A stretch of DNA of 64,000 nucleotides from Siphonodentalium dalli (taxonomy: Eukaryota > Mollusca > Scaphopoda > Gadilida > Siphonodentaliidae): the NCBI GenBank assembly GCA_032622095.1, contig CP136064.1:132873129-132937128 (forward strand). Reading direction: 5' to 3'. This document shows positions 21,728-34,281 of the stretch, in pieces; position 1 is the stretch's first letter, and every line of letters begins with the position of its first letter. The position numbers and the translations under genes are program-made. The notes beneath the pieces are model-generated. The model was not told where the DNA came from, ran no database searches, and saw only the letters and a program-made list of their open reading frames with translations.

Positions 21728-22310
21728 AGGGGTACTGTACGCCATTTTCATTAAATTTCCGGTGACAACAACGATCTAATATCGATAATATATAGAAACA
21801 TAAGTAATTTGAGTCGAAGATGTATTCTGTAAACGCTCAGGTTAATAGGCTATCTTAAAATTTAATAATTTAAAAGTTAATAATTTGATATAAATTGAAT
21901 TTATGACTGGAGCCATAAAATGGCGTCAATTAAATTACGAATTTCAGTAATCAAACAAAGTAATTGGGGGATAGTGGATTGTTAAACCAATCGCACACAC
22001 GATCGCTTAAAATATTATGATGATACGGGGAGAACACTCAAGCCACTCACTGACTAGCGACGATACAATAACTTAAATGATTATATGGGACTAGTATGCC
22101 TATAATATAACTTTTATTTGATTCATTTGGTTGAAAACTGTACAAAAATTACTCGACAACGACAATTTGTATTTTTGCATTCCGGTAAATTTGTCATCCG
22201 TAACACTACTTCGTACTCAACAGACTTTCAAATAATGGAAAAATTGTTACCTTATTCTCCGACTCGGAGACTATAGAAACCAACAACAACATTTGGCGTA
22301 CAGTACCCCT
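21728..22310. mobile_element. TTAA-type MITE
   Basis: Perfect 17-bp terminal inverted repeats AGGGGTACTGTACGCCA (21728-21744) and TGGCGTACAGTACCCCT (22294-22310) are flanked on both sides by TTAA (21724-21727 and 22311-22314). The 583-bp interior has no gene. A TTAA target points to the Kolobok or piggyBac superfamilies; the AGGGG ends favour Kolobok-like, which is inference. Confidence 0.85.
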
Positions 22311-22314
22311 TTAA

Positions 22315-23812
22315 TGAAAAGCACCAGAAATCTCAGAAAGTGTCATTTTAGTATACATGATCGAGATACATGTATACTACAATGACAAATAGAGCAGTCA
22401 CGTATACAGGGAGTCTTCGGGCGGTGGATAAGTGCAGTGCAGGTTTTAGAGCGGGAGTGTGCAGCGAAGAACAGTAGAAGCCTGTGTGGCAGAAAAAGTA
22501 TTCCTGAAATAAAATGTTATCATCTCAAAGATGAATACTTGTTTTGTAATAATTAGCATGTTATGTTAAATTACTCGGCGTTTCTTTTATATATCGTAGA
22601 TAAGTAATCCAAGTTCCGATCTACACAATAATAAACTTCATACAATAATACAGGAAATCTGTTTATCATTCAATATTCAAACCATTCAAAGAACCAAAAG
22701 AATTACACGAGCTGACGTTGGCATCGCAGCGATAATTGCATGTCAAAAACAACTTTTTCTTCGTAAGAAGGGGGACCCACCCCACGATATTGTGCTCTAA
22801 AAGAACAATTATTCGGTAAATATTGAATTTAGGAGCCCCTTTCTCTTGAGTAATGCTCTTTGTTATCCTTCATCCCATTTTCATCTCTTCTGATTGGCTG
22901 AGAGTGCGTCACATGGCGGGCGATAAATCACCATATTACCCTCGAGGGTAACATTGCCTCAGTTATTGACCGCTCAGCTGTTACCAGTAAACATAGAACT
23001 ACGAAGAACTCACCGCGCAGAGATTCTCTGAAAGCTCTCTGATAATTTCGAAAAACACTGTTTTTATAAACCCCACTGTTTCATAACAACCGCGAACTGT
23101 GGTGTTTTCTAATTTGCATAATTGTGAGTTTTTTTATTTGCAATTAAATCACTCTATGTATAAATGGTGTTATCACAGACACACATCTGTTATAAGGTGT
23201 AATATTCATATTGGACCTTTTTATATCAATAATAAAGACCGTGGGACAAATAGATAAACATTATTATGTAGTTGGTATGCTGCAGACTATTGCACATACG
23301 ATGTACATACGTTACAACTACGTTTATGTACTAGATCAAATGGCCACTCTTTGCTGTTTATCAATTGATTATTTCTTTTCTTCAATACATTCATCAGACT
23401 TCAGAGAATACCCGTATGTTGCGTAACGATCTGTGACAGATGGCAATTTCTTTTTGCACTACTACAACGTGTTAGTTCCACATTTTAGCATTCTGGAAAT
23501 TAACACGTCTGTCGGCGTCTTCGCGCTCATTTGAAACGAAACCGAACATTTCGCTGCATGGCTACTCAACTTCGAAATTGCTTTACTCCTCTTTCCGTGA
23601 ACCGATTTCCACAATGCAACCAGCAAACTGACCGGAGAATATCTGCGCAAATGACGGGTCTGTTAATTGATGCAGATTATGAATGTTTTATTTTCTAAAT
23701 AGCGATGATTCCAACATAAAATTAACTTTTCGAACTGGATTAAAGAATATATGCACGCATTTATGCCTGCTATTAAGGAGGTTCGTGTGTACTCCATTGT
23801 CAGATAACAAAA
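22315..23812. other. non-coding DNA without recognised features
   Basis: I find no convincing exon or complete mobile element here. A short perfect palindrome, TTACCCTCGAGGGTAA, lies near 22938. ORFs of 60-100 codons here have no recognisable composition or homology. Confidence 0.4.
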
Positions 23813-23963
23813 CAGTTATCACCCTTGTTTTCGTGAGACACGGGGATTTGTCGCCGCTCTCGACCTGGAATGTCACCATCGGGCCTGGCGGCCCTCGGGT
23901 GACATTCCAGGTCTCGAGCGGGCGACAAATCCCCGTGTCTCACTCAATCGCGGGCGATAACTG
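23813..23963. repeat. foldback element with about 73-bp arms
   Basis: Inverted arms (23813-23885 and 23890-23963) begin CAGTTATC and end GATAACTG, separated by only a few bases inside GGGCCTGGCGGCCC. The central 45 bases of each arm (around GAGACACGGGGATTTGTCGC) are nearly identical; outer parts have diverged. It is GC-richer than its surroundings, which fits a recent foldback or MITE insertion able to form a cruciform. Confidence 0.75.
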
Positions 23964-24871
23964 TATAATATTGGACCAGTTTATAATCCTGTACATTTAA
24001 AACTCTGCTATCGACGCTCCGACACCCACCCCAACACCTGGACCTTGTATCGTGGAGTTGTGTCCTGCACCCCCCCCCCCCACCGGAACTCTGGAGGACA
24101 ATGAATTCACTTCAACTCTTAAAATATACCGTTTGAAATTACTCGCTCAATGGATCTCATAGATTTGGATTTACTTGGTTTAAATGGCAGAGATTAGAGA
24201 TTTACCCCCACCCACCCTATTTATCATTTATGGCGCTGAATTCAGGTTTTCTACCTGTAAAATAATATATAGAATCCTACTGATTGCTAAGCTGGTGGGG
24301 TGTAGGTGAGGGCAATTTTGATAAAAAAAAATCAACAATTGGAAATTTTATGCCTAATACAACATTAGTACTAAATTTTATTTACACAACGAGAATAGGT
24401 TAGAATTGTTCTCATAGTTTGATTTTCCAACCAGTTTCCAATAGAAAATATGCTGTTTTTAGACTAACGGTCCATATTTTCCTACACTGTTAAACTTTTG
24501 GACCGAAATGGCCAAATTGTTTAACTTCATGGGGGATGTCATGCTGGCAAGAAATGTTTAATTTATGGTGAGCGTCAGTTTTTAAACTTCCTAAATAGAG
24601 AGCTTGAAATACCAGTTGTAAAATTCCAACCTAAGAGTGATGTGACAGTCAGACAATGGTATGGTCGTTTGTGTTATGGTTATGTTATGAGAAATAATCT
24701 GACTTATTAAGTGATGTTCCAGAGGGACTGGGACACCAAATAATTATTTTGTAAATTTGTCAACAACAAAACCACTTTCTGCCAGTGGAACAAAGTAAAA
24801 TACGATGTTATCTTAGATATTTTATGTTGAAAAATTGTTGTAACCGGAGATTTCTTATTGTTTTATTTCAG

Positions 24872-25068
24872 AAAAAATAGAAAGCTCAGGTAAATATTCC
24901 CTGCATCAACTATACATAATGCTGGCTCGTTGGCCGAGTGCCACACCCAACTGGGAGGAGTCTGAATTTGACGTGGTGTCAACGCTAGCGCGACTAGCAA
25001 GTCTGGATCAGCATCCTTTGCTTTACATTAGTGTCCACCCCGACACCAAGGATTCGTGGGTATTACAG
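24872..25068 (+). CDS. M13 metallopeptidase (neprilysin-like), exon a
   Basis: This internal exon has an acceptor TTTATTTCAG at 24871 and a donor CAG|GTGGGC at 25068/25069. The reading frame enters with two bases and leaves in phase 0. It encodes SLHQLYIMLARWPSATPNW, then a FDVVSTLARL helix and LLYISVHPDTKDSWVLQ. These match the N-terminal ectodomain of M13 peptidases, where the pattern is PL..LL..lGGWP....W......L.......LF...V..D.K.S...IQ. M13 enzymes are type II membrane zinc proteases that cleave extracellular peptides. The GGWP signature is altered to LARWP. Upstream exons with the transmembrane anchor and C.S..C...A cysteines were not found in this window. Confidence 0.8.
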
Positions 25069-25069
25069 G

Positions 25070-26040
25070 TGGGCATTCAAATCGAGAAACTATGTTCTAT
25101 CAGTTCATGTTTGAACTAAATACCATCAGATTCAATTAAAATTTACGTCAGATCCCTTACTGTAGATATTGGCTTCACGTGCTGTCTCAGTTGCCCAATT
25201 GTTGATAACAAGCGAGTTGTGCGTGCTCAATCACATATGAACGTGACCCACTCATATTAACATGCAGATTGTGTTGCACGTTTTGAGGGTGAATATGAAT
25301 TCGCACGTTCAGTCGAATCAGAACAACATGCACTGTGCGGAAACTACTCTTGGCTATTTGGTGCTCTGTTCATTTTCGGTTATAATGTTTTTTGGACGAT
25401 TCCAATTATCTATCGGAACTTATAAATTCTTGACATCACAGAAACGTACTAATAATAGCTCACATTCACAAGACTGCCATTTACGTAACCGCAAGGACAG
25501 TGCAGAAAGTTACAACCATGAGACAATATATGGTGCATTGTAATGGTTCCATATGATTATAGACACCCAGGAGAGTGGCCTTTTAGTCAACAAACATAAT
25601 AATAAACTAGTTTTCGAATTCCAGGCGGGAAATTTGTATTCTTCAATATACATGTATATATTACATTCTCTCGCGGCCTCGCTATATCTCTGTATTTTCG
25701 AGTTATACAACCCAACAAAGACCACGACCATGCTACAACAAAATCAACTATTGAAAAGAAACCCATATATTCACTGGTTATTTAAAGCAACGGGCGGCCT
25801 TCGTTGTAGGTTATCATTTGGTAATAACATTTATCGAATTATGATTTCCTCAAGAATATACTAATAGTATAGAATAATGATGACATGGATGTGATATTAT
25901 TCACAAAACACGCTTTGTGTCAGAGGAATTGCAGGTCGAGTGTTTATTTTCTCGCAAAAAGCACAGTTAATTGTTTATAAGCAGAGTTACGATATTGCGT
26001 CATGTCCTTATCAGATTTGCGCGCATTATACGTCTGTTGT
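25070..26040 (+). other. start of the 22-kb intron, unique sequence
   Basis: Non-coding. Short frames here (for example 25262-25543 and 25553-25864) show no domain. I looked for, but did not find, a small exon that could supply the DQ....L..R.YY segment expected between exons a and b. Confidence 0.4.
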
Positions 26041-27620
26041 AAAGAAATAGAAAGACTGCAATGCAAGTGATGTGTTCTATTTTGTATCGATATTCCAACT
26101 CATTGGTACCAAGATTTTCACTTTGGCTAAAATAGCGAGCAAAATATGAAACATGGTAAATATTGCACCAGCATGCCATGCAACCGCTTATAAGTTGTTA
26201 TTGATTAACACAATTCACTATTCTGTTTTATGTACGTTGAATACTAACATTTCTGATGCACCTTGATTCATTTATAGCTCAAATTTATTTTGTAAAGTTT
26301 GAGATATTGTCGTGGGTTGGTGTCCGCCATCCATCCGTGCGTCCGTGCTTGCGTCCGTCCGTCCGACGACACAATTTCCTTTGGCTCACGTTACAGGCCG
26401 CATCCCTCATTCCATCATCACCAAACCTCATCCTGATCTTCGGGGTGACCTCTGGATGGGAGCCATTATTTTTTGAGAGGTTCATCAAAAAACATGGCCA
26501 ACAGCAGCCATCTTGGATTGAAAATTTAAATCCATCGTCACAGCCTGCAGCCCGCATTTATTGGAGAATTGTTACGAAATTTTGCAGGCATGTTTAGGAT
26601 CACATATCGATGAAAATATGGCCGCCATCAATTATTTTCCGAAATCCGTAGAAAAACATGGCTGCCGGCAGCCATCTTAGATTTTACAGACCACACCACT
26701 CATCCGATCATCACCAAACTCCATATTGATCTTCGGGATGACCTTTTTAGATGGGAGCCATCGATTATTTCCGAAATTAGTTTTAAAACATAGCTGCCAG
26801 CTGACATCTTGGACTTTACTCTTTGCATTACTAAATCCTTTGGCACACCTTACAAGCCACATCTTTCATTCAATCGTCACCAAATTTCATATGAATCTTC
26901 GGGGTGAACTCTAGATTGGAGCCAGCGATTATTGCCGAAATTCGTTATAAAACATGGCTGCAATGAGTAATCTTGGATTTAAAACTTGAATACATCTGCT
27001 CACCATGCAGCCCACATTTATTGGTGAAATGTTTGACATGAAAATAATTTCATCTACACAATACAAGATCTTTACCGTAACTTTTTGGATTCCCATCTTT
27101 ATCATTCTACTGATTGTTCAGCCAAAAAAATATCTCCTATTTTAACACTGAAATTACCAAAATCGGCAAAAAATAACTTTTCATGTCTGGACCATTTTTT
27201 TTCCCAACTAAAATGGAACTATCATTTGTATTAAGGGTGCTTTTGATTTGGTCTTAAATGTGTCACACTGTCGTGTTTCAGACAGAATTAGTTAAGGTGG
27301 CTTGCAAAGTGGCAACCAAATTTTCTAAAACGTTGATTTGTGAAATATATTCCGAACATTATTATCTGCTGTTCCGAAAAGGTAGCTAATTGTGACTCAC
27401 TTGGTTGTTACACGTGTTACTTAATCAACTGACAACCAAGTGGTACATTCTGGTTATCTAGTACCTTATGAGGCATGACAAATTAATGTTAAGGCATGCA
27501 GAATGTAATTTGCCGAAAACTTCTTTTTGGATTCTGTACATGTTTTTTTTAACGGAACGTTGAAACTACTCTGGTCCATTAGCATCAACATCGATTAACT
27601 TATAAAATATTGTCAGGAAA
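26040..27620 (-). repeat. dispersed repeat, left inverted half of a long-inverted-repeat element
   Basis: This matches 53160-53800 in the same orientation and 30000-31400 and 62380-63270 in reverse. Recognisable blocks are ATTCCAACTCATTGGTACCAAG near 26090, CAAAATCGGCAAAAAATAAC near 27160 and the AACGTTGAAACTACTCTGGTCC end near 27570. The block is split at about 26270-27120 by another repeat. No coding capacity. Confidence 0.7.
26310..27010 (+). repeat. internally repeated insertion (GTCCGTCCG / 'atcttcggggtgacc' repeat)
   Basis: It begins with a CCATCCGTGCGTCCG-type tract, followed by three degenerate copies of a unit containing CATCACCAAACTCCAT, GATCTTCGGG.TGACC, GGAGCCAT.GATTATT and AACATGGCTGCC..CATCTTGGA. 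It has the appearance of the abundant non-coding repeats of mollusc genomes. It is not translated. Confidence 0.6.
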
Positions 27621-27714
27621 ACCGTTTCCATCATATTGCATATTAAAAGCCATTTAGGTGGAGAACACTCCGATATTACCCCTCTTTCGATTAACATATC
27701 CTTGAGTTATTGTG

Positions 27715-28470
27715 AAAAGCGATAGTCACCCAGAGGCACACAAGTACAACTCACACATGACCATGCATTCACTCCATATAAATGATCACATGCCACTCGT
27801 TTTATACACACTTGGGTATACCCATATACCATTACATGGCCATATAGCCATCAGTAATCATACAGGCACAACAGGTATACACATAAACCTCACCCATGAT
27901 CATATAGTCACGACATGTATATCTATTCACTGCATTTATGAACATACATTAACCTCATGTGTGACAATTCAGCCACTCACTGTATACCTATACACCACAT
28001 CCAAGAGCATTCAGCTATTCACTGTATACATGTACACACACCAATGACAATACAGCCACAACAAATAAACACATCACACCCATGACCATGAGGTATCTCT
28101 ATATACACAAGTCCGCCAATGATCACAACAATGTACTCCAGGTATGCATATACACTTCAACAACAATGACCATGCAGTCATTCCATGTACACATATACAC
28201 ATTGCCCATAACCACTACATATTTATCCATAAACCCCATCCATTACCATACAGCACATGCATACACATGTATACATATACACCCATGACAATAAAGCCTC
28301 CCAATGTACACGTGTACACCACACACATGATCACACAATCACTCCATATATACATAAACAACACACGGTGGGCAAAGGAACTACTCTCGTTATACCCATA
28401 CACACTTCAATGACTAGACAGGCATTCTCTGTATACATGTTCACCTCACACCGTTATATGCTGAAGTGAT
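27715..28470 (+). repeat. minisatellite (irregular unit of about 45-55 bp)
   Basis: It is built of variations on CCATGACCATACAGCCACTC, GTATACATATACAC and CACCCATGA. The family recurs at 61540-62330 (same strand) and 59390-59740 (reverse strand), each time next to the same dispersed repeat. Frames of 70-110 codons rich in His/Thr/Tyr are products of the array. Confidence 0.8.
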
Positions 28471-29036
28471 TCCCCATTTGGTTATTCGGTCTATTATTCA
28501 TCCGGATGGGTGTTCAGGAACAATTAGCAGATGACAGAAAAACAAAAAAGATAATAGAAGAGCAGAATGCTTCATATTCATGGGTGGGAGTTTTCAGATA
28601 ATATGTTCAGCAAATGGATTTTGTTGAACTTATCATCTGAACATATCACAATGGTACTACTCGTTAATGAGTATTTGGTAAAACAAAGAAGGTTGAAACC
28701 CCGTTGTTATTTGACGCCTGTGTGTATGCTGGCAAATATTATACTAAATCGACAGCATGGCTCGATTCTGGAGAATATAATAGGTCGCAGAAAGGAGTAC
28801 ATCTCAACTTGGACCATATGGTCACGCATTGTATAACTATTCACATCAATCATGAATACAATAACTCCCTTTATCCCCTCTAGAATTTTAAGCCTTCTTT
28901 GGCATCACTGTTCTCTATGGCCATACCACGCCATATCCCGGTGTTCTAAATTGTTAGATAAAAGTTAACCTAACAGGAACCAATTATTTCATATCAGCCC
29001 ACAAACAATGCCGTGGCTAAATAGAGAAGGCATGAT

Positions 29037-29530
29037 ATGGGTAATAATAACAATCTCGTAACCCTTGTAAACTTGATAATACCCTGCAACAAATGTCGTC
29101 GCTATATAGAGACGACAGGTTTTACAAGGGTAATAACAATCTCATATCCCCCATGTAAAATTGATATTACCCTTCAAAAAATGTTGTCGCTATATAGAGA
29201 ACGCCGGTTTTACAAGGGTAATAACAATCTCGTATCTCCGTGTAAACAAATATTCTACCCTTCAACAAATGTCTATATAGAGACGACAGGTTTTACAAGG
29301 GTATATAATAACAATCTAGTATCCCCCTTGTAAAATTGATATTACCCTTCACAAACTGTCGTCACTGTGTAGATAAGACAGGTTTTACAAGGGTAATAAC
29401 AATCTGGTATCCACCTTGTAAAACTGACATTACCCTGCAAAAATGTCGTCGCTAAATAGAGAAGAGAGTTTTTGCAAGAGTAATAACAATCACAAGTCCC
29501 CCTAGTAAAATTGATATTACCCTTTAAAAA
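29037..29530 (+). repeat. roughly 88-bp tandem repeat with internal inverted symmetry
   Basis: About five to six units are present; the phrase TTTTACAAGGGTAATAAC recurs at about 29120, 29208, 29291, 29383 and (diverged) 29469. Each unit contains CCTTGTAAAA and TTTTACAAGG, so each can fold back. No coding content. Confidence 0.85.
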
Positions 29531-29790
29531 GTTTGATTGTTGGTATGCAGGTTATCGTATTACTCTTGCCTGATTTATTGTGAATTATAATGCTCTATTT
29601 TATATCCACTAACAGATAGTTTCCAAAAGTAAACGAGACAAGCAAGTATTTATCGAAATATTATGACAAACAGCTATATATTCCCTTCATCGTACGAGCA
29701 CTCTAACAAAATTGAGTAACTTTTCTGGGCTCGTTTCCTGCGCTTATTATCTGTGGGAATATCTTGTTAACAGAGACCAGTGATAAATAT

Positions 29791-29926
29791 GTTACATGCT
29801 TGTTGAGTGGGAATATGGTGTGGTATTCCCCGGTCGACTCTCGTATCCACATCGGCTATCGCCTCGTGGGATAAGAGCCTCTATACCAGATACCACACCA
29901 TATCCCCCCTCAACAAGCCATGTAAC
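29791..29926. repeat. small inverted-repeat element
   Basis: GTTACATGCTTGTTGAGTGG...ATGGTGTGGTAT (29791-29825) is mirrored by ATACCACACCATAT...CTCAACAAGCCATGTAAC (29890-29926), leaving a loop of about 60 bases. It lies between the 88-bp tandem array and the right half of the long-inverted-repeat element. Confidence 0.7.
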
Positions 29927-29929
29927 TTT

Positions 29930-31400
29930 TAGTATACCAACTCACCTCACCTATGACCATACAGTCAACAGACATACACACTGTATTAAGTTGATCAATG
30001 TTGATGCTAATGGGCCAGAGTAGCCACATAATATGATCACTCTCAGTTCCGTTTCAACGTTCTGCCCATTTCCGTTCAAAAACAAGGACAGAATCCCAAA
30101 AGAAGTTTACGGCAAAAGCCATACTGCATCAATTAAATTGAACTTTCCATGCCTCATACGGTACTGGGACAACCAGAATAGAACATTTAGTTGATTAAGC
30201 AGCATGTTTAATAACCACGTGAGTCACAATTAGCTACCTTTTCGGAACAGCAGAGAATAATGTTCGGAATATATGTCACAAATCAACTTTTTAACAAACT
30301 TGGTTGCCATTTTGCAAGCCATCTTGAGTAATTTTGTATAAAATACCCATCTGTGACACATATAACACATTTCAAAACAGTAAACACCTTTGATACCAAA
30401 GATAGTTCCATTTTACTTTTGAAACAGTGATTTTTTATTTGCCAATTTTTATGTCAAATTTTTAACTGAAAAAATCTGGTAATTCTAGTGGTTAACAATT
30501 AACCAATGAGCATCAGAAATGTTAGTATTCGATGTCGTATAAGACTCACTTGTTACAATTGTAAGCAGTTGAATGGCACGCTGGGACAATATTTACCATT
30601 TTCCATATTTTGGCAACCATTTTGATCCAAAGTGAAAATTTTGGTACCATTGGGTTGGAATATCCATAAAAATAGAATGCATCACTTACATTGCACGGTT
30701 ATTCCAATTTATTGATGAAATATGACTAGCTTGATTGACTGAATGGGTTTTTTAATGTCATTTTCATCAATTGAGGCGACATCATGACATTGTCAGTTTT
30801 AGTGGTGGACGAGATCTGCACACTTACGGCTAATCTAACAGTGGTTTCAATGGCTCGTAAACTCGTTGACCATGTGCGGAAAACCACCGGCCATCAACGA
30901 ATAACTGGCAACTCAACCAGATAACGATTTCGAGTTAAAAGTCCACAATGGAACCATGTGGATTTGAACCATTAAGTGCCGAAAGGCGAAACTGCTTGGA
31001 GTTGTACCCCTAACCGAATGAGCCGCCGAGGCCCCCAAATATGACTAGAATCCAAATGGTGATTGTTTGTAAAATGTTATACCGCATTCTGTAAAATCGA
31101 TCTTTGAGTGACAGGAAGTGGTAGGGACCGCATGAATAGCATATTTCATTGACCCAATGGTCAGTTAACATGCCAAATACAAAATAAAGTCACAGTTCTC
31201 AACCAGTTCCGAACAGCAGAAATTTATATAAAAGACCATCTTGGACGGGGAGTTCCAATTTTGGCTCAAAAAGTTGGCATTATATCTTAGCTTCACAAAA
31301 ATGTATACATGTGTATCCATATGACAAGATTTTCTCAATATAATTGTATCAAACTGACTTACCACAAATGACAGCCATCTTGGACGGCATCTTGAATTAC
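29930..31400 (+). repeat. dispersed repeat, right inverted half of the long-inverted-repeat element
   Basis: Reverse complement of the 26040-27620 type of block and direct counterpart of 62330-63270. Shared blocks are TAAGTTGATCAATGTTGATGC, TCAGTTCCGTTTCAACGTTC, AACACCTTTGATACCAAAG and GTCACAGTTCTCAACCAGTTCC. It is interrupted by a SINE (30730-31036). Confidence 0.7.
30730..31036 (-). mobile_element. tRNA-derived SINE with 12-bp target-site duplication
   Basis: Read on the minus strand, the head starts GGGGGCCTCGGCGGCTCATT and carries an A-box-like CGGTTAGGGG and a B-box GGTTCAAATCC. About 200 bases of body follow, then a tail CATTAAAAAACCCATTCAGT. The insertion is bracketed by perfect direct repeats AAATATGACTAG at 30718-30729 and 31037-31048. 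Transcription would be by RNA polymerase III from the internal boxes; mobilisation would be by a partner LINE. Confidence 0.9.
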
Positions 31401-32299
31401 AAAAAAATGCTCAAAGCGGATTTTAGAGGGTTTTGGATATGTTATAGATGATATATTCCTCTTCAAAATGGTATACATACCAACATAGTCCAAATTTATT
31501 CTAGGTCAAACCTTTTATTGACCAGACTATTAAACCTACCCAGTGAAGCAACACCACAAAAAATTATGGTTTGTGGTCTGAAGATAACAGAAATATTCAT
31601 AGAAGTTTTTATCTTGAAATGTACAGTTAGAGTCGAGAGTCTAGTTTTAAAATATCAAGAGTTCGCCCTATGCATCTTAATCAATATTATAGACAGCATT
31701 ATCCATATCACCCAATTGTTCAATATTTGTGGTTAATATAAGATATTGATCTGAAAATAGAGGGAAATATGTGACATTGTGCAATAAAATCATAAACAAT
31801 GTAAACAATATGACCTTCAAAGTAGATATTGCCTGGAAAATAGAAAGAATATATAAATTATACAGATATTATATGGCTCTAATATGTGTTAATTAAATCC
31901 TTCTCTACCTACAATTAGAATTACTACACATCAGGTATATACGACAATATCAAGCCATGGTCAATTCTCTATGTAATGTTTAAGGAACTCAAAGATCAGA
32001 CTGCTGCTTATGATTAAATTACTGTAACTCGCCAAACGTGATAAGGACGGCTTATTGTACCTTGAAGTCATACAAGCGGGGTGTTAACTCAGCAGGATAT
32101 CTTTTCAATTGATTTACGTTCTTAAATTAATTGGAAAGAAACATGCAGCATTGTGAGATGTTAACAAAGTGATAATGATATCTACAAAGCCATAATTTGG
32201 CAAATAATTGTGACTAAATCGAATCATGAAATATACAGAATTTCCGTTTTTTTAAATAAACGTATAATAAATCTCAAGTATATTCGATATATGGAAAAT
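31401..32299. other. AT-rich intronic DNA, nothing recognised
   Basis: It has no exon-like frame flanked by splice sites that continues the M13 gene, and no element with definable ends. Confidence 0.4.
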
Positions 32300-33689
32300 A
32301 CGTGAAATCGATGTACATGTGGTAGTTAAAGGATAAGATGCAATATTGATGTGTGATATTAAAGGAACACAATTTGTTTGCCCCGAATTTGCAATACAAC
32401 CTTCTTTGATTGTTTGACAAGTCTTTTAACAAATTGGCCTGCAAGTTATACGCCACATATACATGTACATTCGATGCACGAGGCAACATTGTAGTAATGA
32501 AGGTTTTCTATTTATGGTGTGTCATTACTTCAGAAATGGTTCATACAATTGACCGTCACATACCTTAAAGGTACACGTCACCTTTGTAAACTCTATAATC
32601 AGACAATACATTACACATATGGTTGAACATGTCCACCATAGTAAGCCTATTTACTTCAGAATGGTTGAAATAGCATAGTATTGTACCCATGGGGTCCCTT
32701 ACCTTAAAGGTACACGTCACTTTTGTAAACTCTATAATCAGACAATACATTACACATAGGGTTCAACATGGTCACTGAAGGAACCACATCTAAAAGCAAC
32801 ACCCAGAATGTCAAAATATGGTCTGTCAGTCGTATTAGCTATATGTGGCCAATTTCCTTTCAAGTTATAACCCCATTAAAACTATGCTTCAAATGTAAAT
32901 TATATGTAACTTGAATATGCTCAGTCTCCATGGCCTTCCTCTTATTTAGTCACAGGTTCTAACCGACCATCGTTCATACTCGAACGCGTGTGTATATTAT
33001 AGCGATGGTAATGGTAGAGAGAGCTAGCTAGGCAGACCAAGAGCTAGGTAGACCGACTGCCTATAACAATATATATAAGAGGTACATGCACTGACCGCAA
33101 TGGGTTCCCACGTGACTGGTCTATACCCATGAAGTATTAAAGTTATACACCTTCATCGACGCGCCCTTAATGCGTTTTGAATCGTCACATGGGTACGAAT
33201 CCAAATCATTCAGATGTAATTTATCGGAATGTCAATCATAACCATCTGTACAGAGAAAGCTAGTGGGAACGATACACTATGTTTACGTAATTGACTAGAC
33301 ACATTGAGGTAAAGAAGCACCCTGATGTATCAAAGGTATATTTCAAGGTCTTTTAATTGGCAACCAATTATTGGATATATTATTGTTCTGCGTGTTCCAC
33401 GCAACACTGTGTTTCATATAAAACAAACAAAAAACTAGTGGGTGGTTTAAATCACCGACGGCCAATATTCCCGATGGTAAGTTATTTTTAGCTTATGGGA
33501 TACATTTATGACTAAATCGGTTATAGGAAATGAGGTAAATTACACTTTATTATTTAAAAGGAATAACGCTATACTAGCTTTAACACACAAACCATGGGTT
33601 TTATCAACTTCTCACGTGTAGTCTATTTGGAGTTTGGTTATGTTCATCAAACACTGGTAATTGAAACCTCTGTCTGGATATTTTTGTTA

Positions 33690-34281
33690 TTATGATTGGG
33701 TCCCGTATTCACCCTTTTTAGTTGTAAGTGCATAATCTCCATAGCTCCAAATCGTTCCGAATGTCCAAACTAATTCACTATTTAATTCTGAAATAGGTTT
33801 AGTTGTGCTTACAATGTAATACAAAACTAGTTGCTCGTTAAACATCTTTTCAATCGTAAAAATAGGACAAGGTTCCCTCATAATAATGTAACCATAAATT
33901 GATGTAACTATTGATGTAACTATTGTCATTAAAAACCGTGCTACGGTATTCAGCGAAGCGGCCAAAGTTATCATCGATAAGTACACAAATCTCATGTATG
34001 TCTTTTTTAGTAATACCACTAAATATCCAACAATCTGAAAACAATTGATCCAAAATATCCAGTAAGAAATCTGTTTCAAATTCTGATCTCTCCACCAAAG
34101 TATTCAATCTCTTTCTACCATCAGCAAAATTTCCTTATAGAAGTTCCGTAATTATTATTTTACTCTCCCTTAAGAACCGTGTATGTTGTAGTTCTGTTTT
34201 TATGTCTCCATGTATTGTTGACGTGTTAACTAACTCCTTGTATATTTTCTCAAGCATTTCTGTGGGTAATATTCCCTCCAT
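33690..34281 (-). pseudogene. unknown palindrome-2 gene, left copy (broken)
   Basis: This is the inverted counterpart of the gene at 39837-40425. It starts at the ATG complement at 34281-34279, is stopped by a TAA near 34137 within the block corresponding to ELLEGNF, and has a frame change near 33900 after an extra repeat of a GATGTAACTATT motif. The remaining frames are 34107-33850 (ILDQLFSDCWIFSGITKKD) and 34079-33690 (ending ALTTKKGEYGTQS). I do not recognise the family. Confidence 0.6.

Noticed and set aside
27712..28469. ORFs of 60-111 codons rich in His, Thr and Tyr
   Set aside because: They follow the minisatellite repeat and have no non-repetitive content.
29037..29530. CRISPR-like array
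   Set aside because: Whole 88-bp units are repeated without unique spacers, in a eukaryotic context with spliced exons.
30940..31036. Functional tRNA gene
   Set aside because: A and B boxes are present but no cloverleaf with complete arms can be drawn; the SINE body, tail and target duplication explain it.
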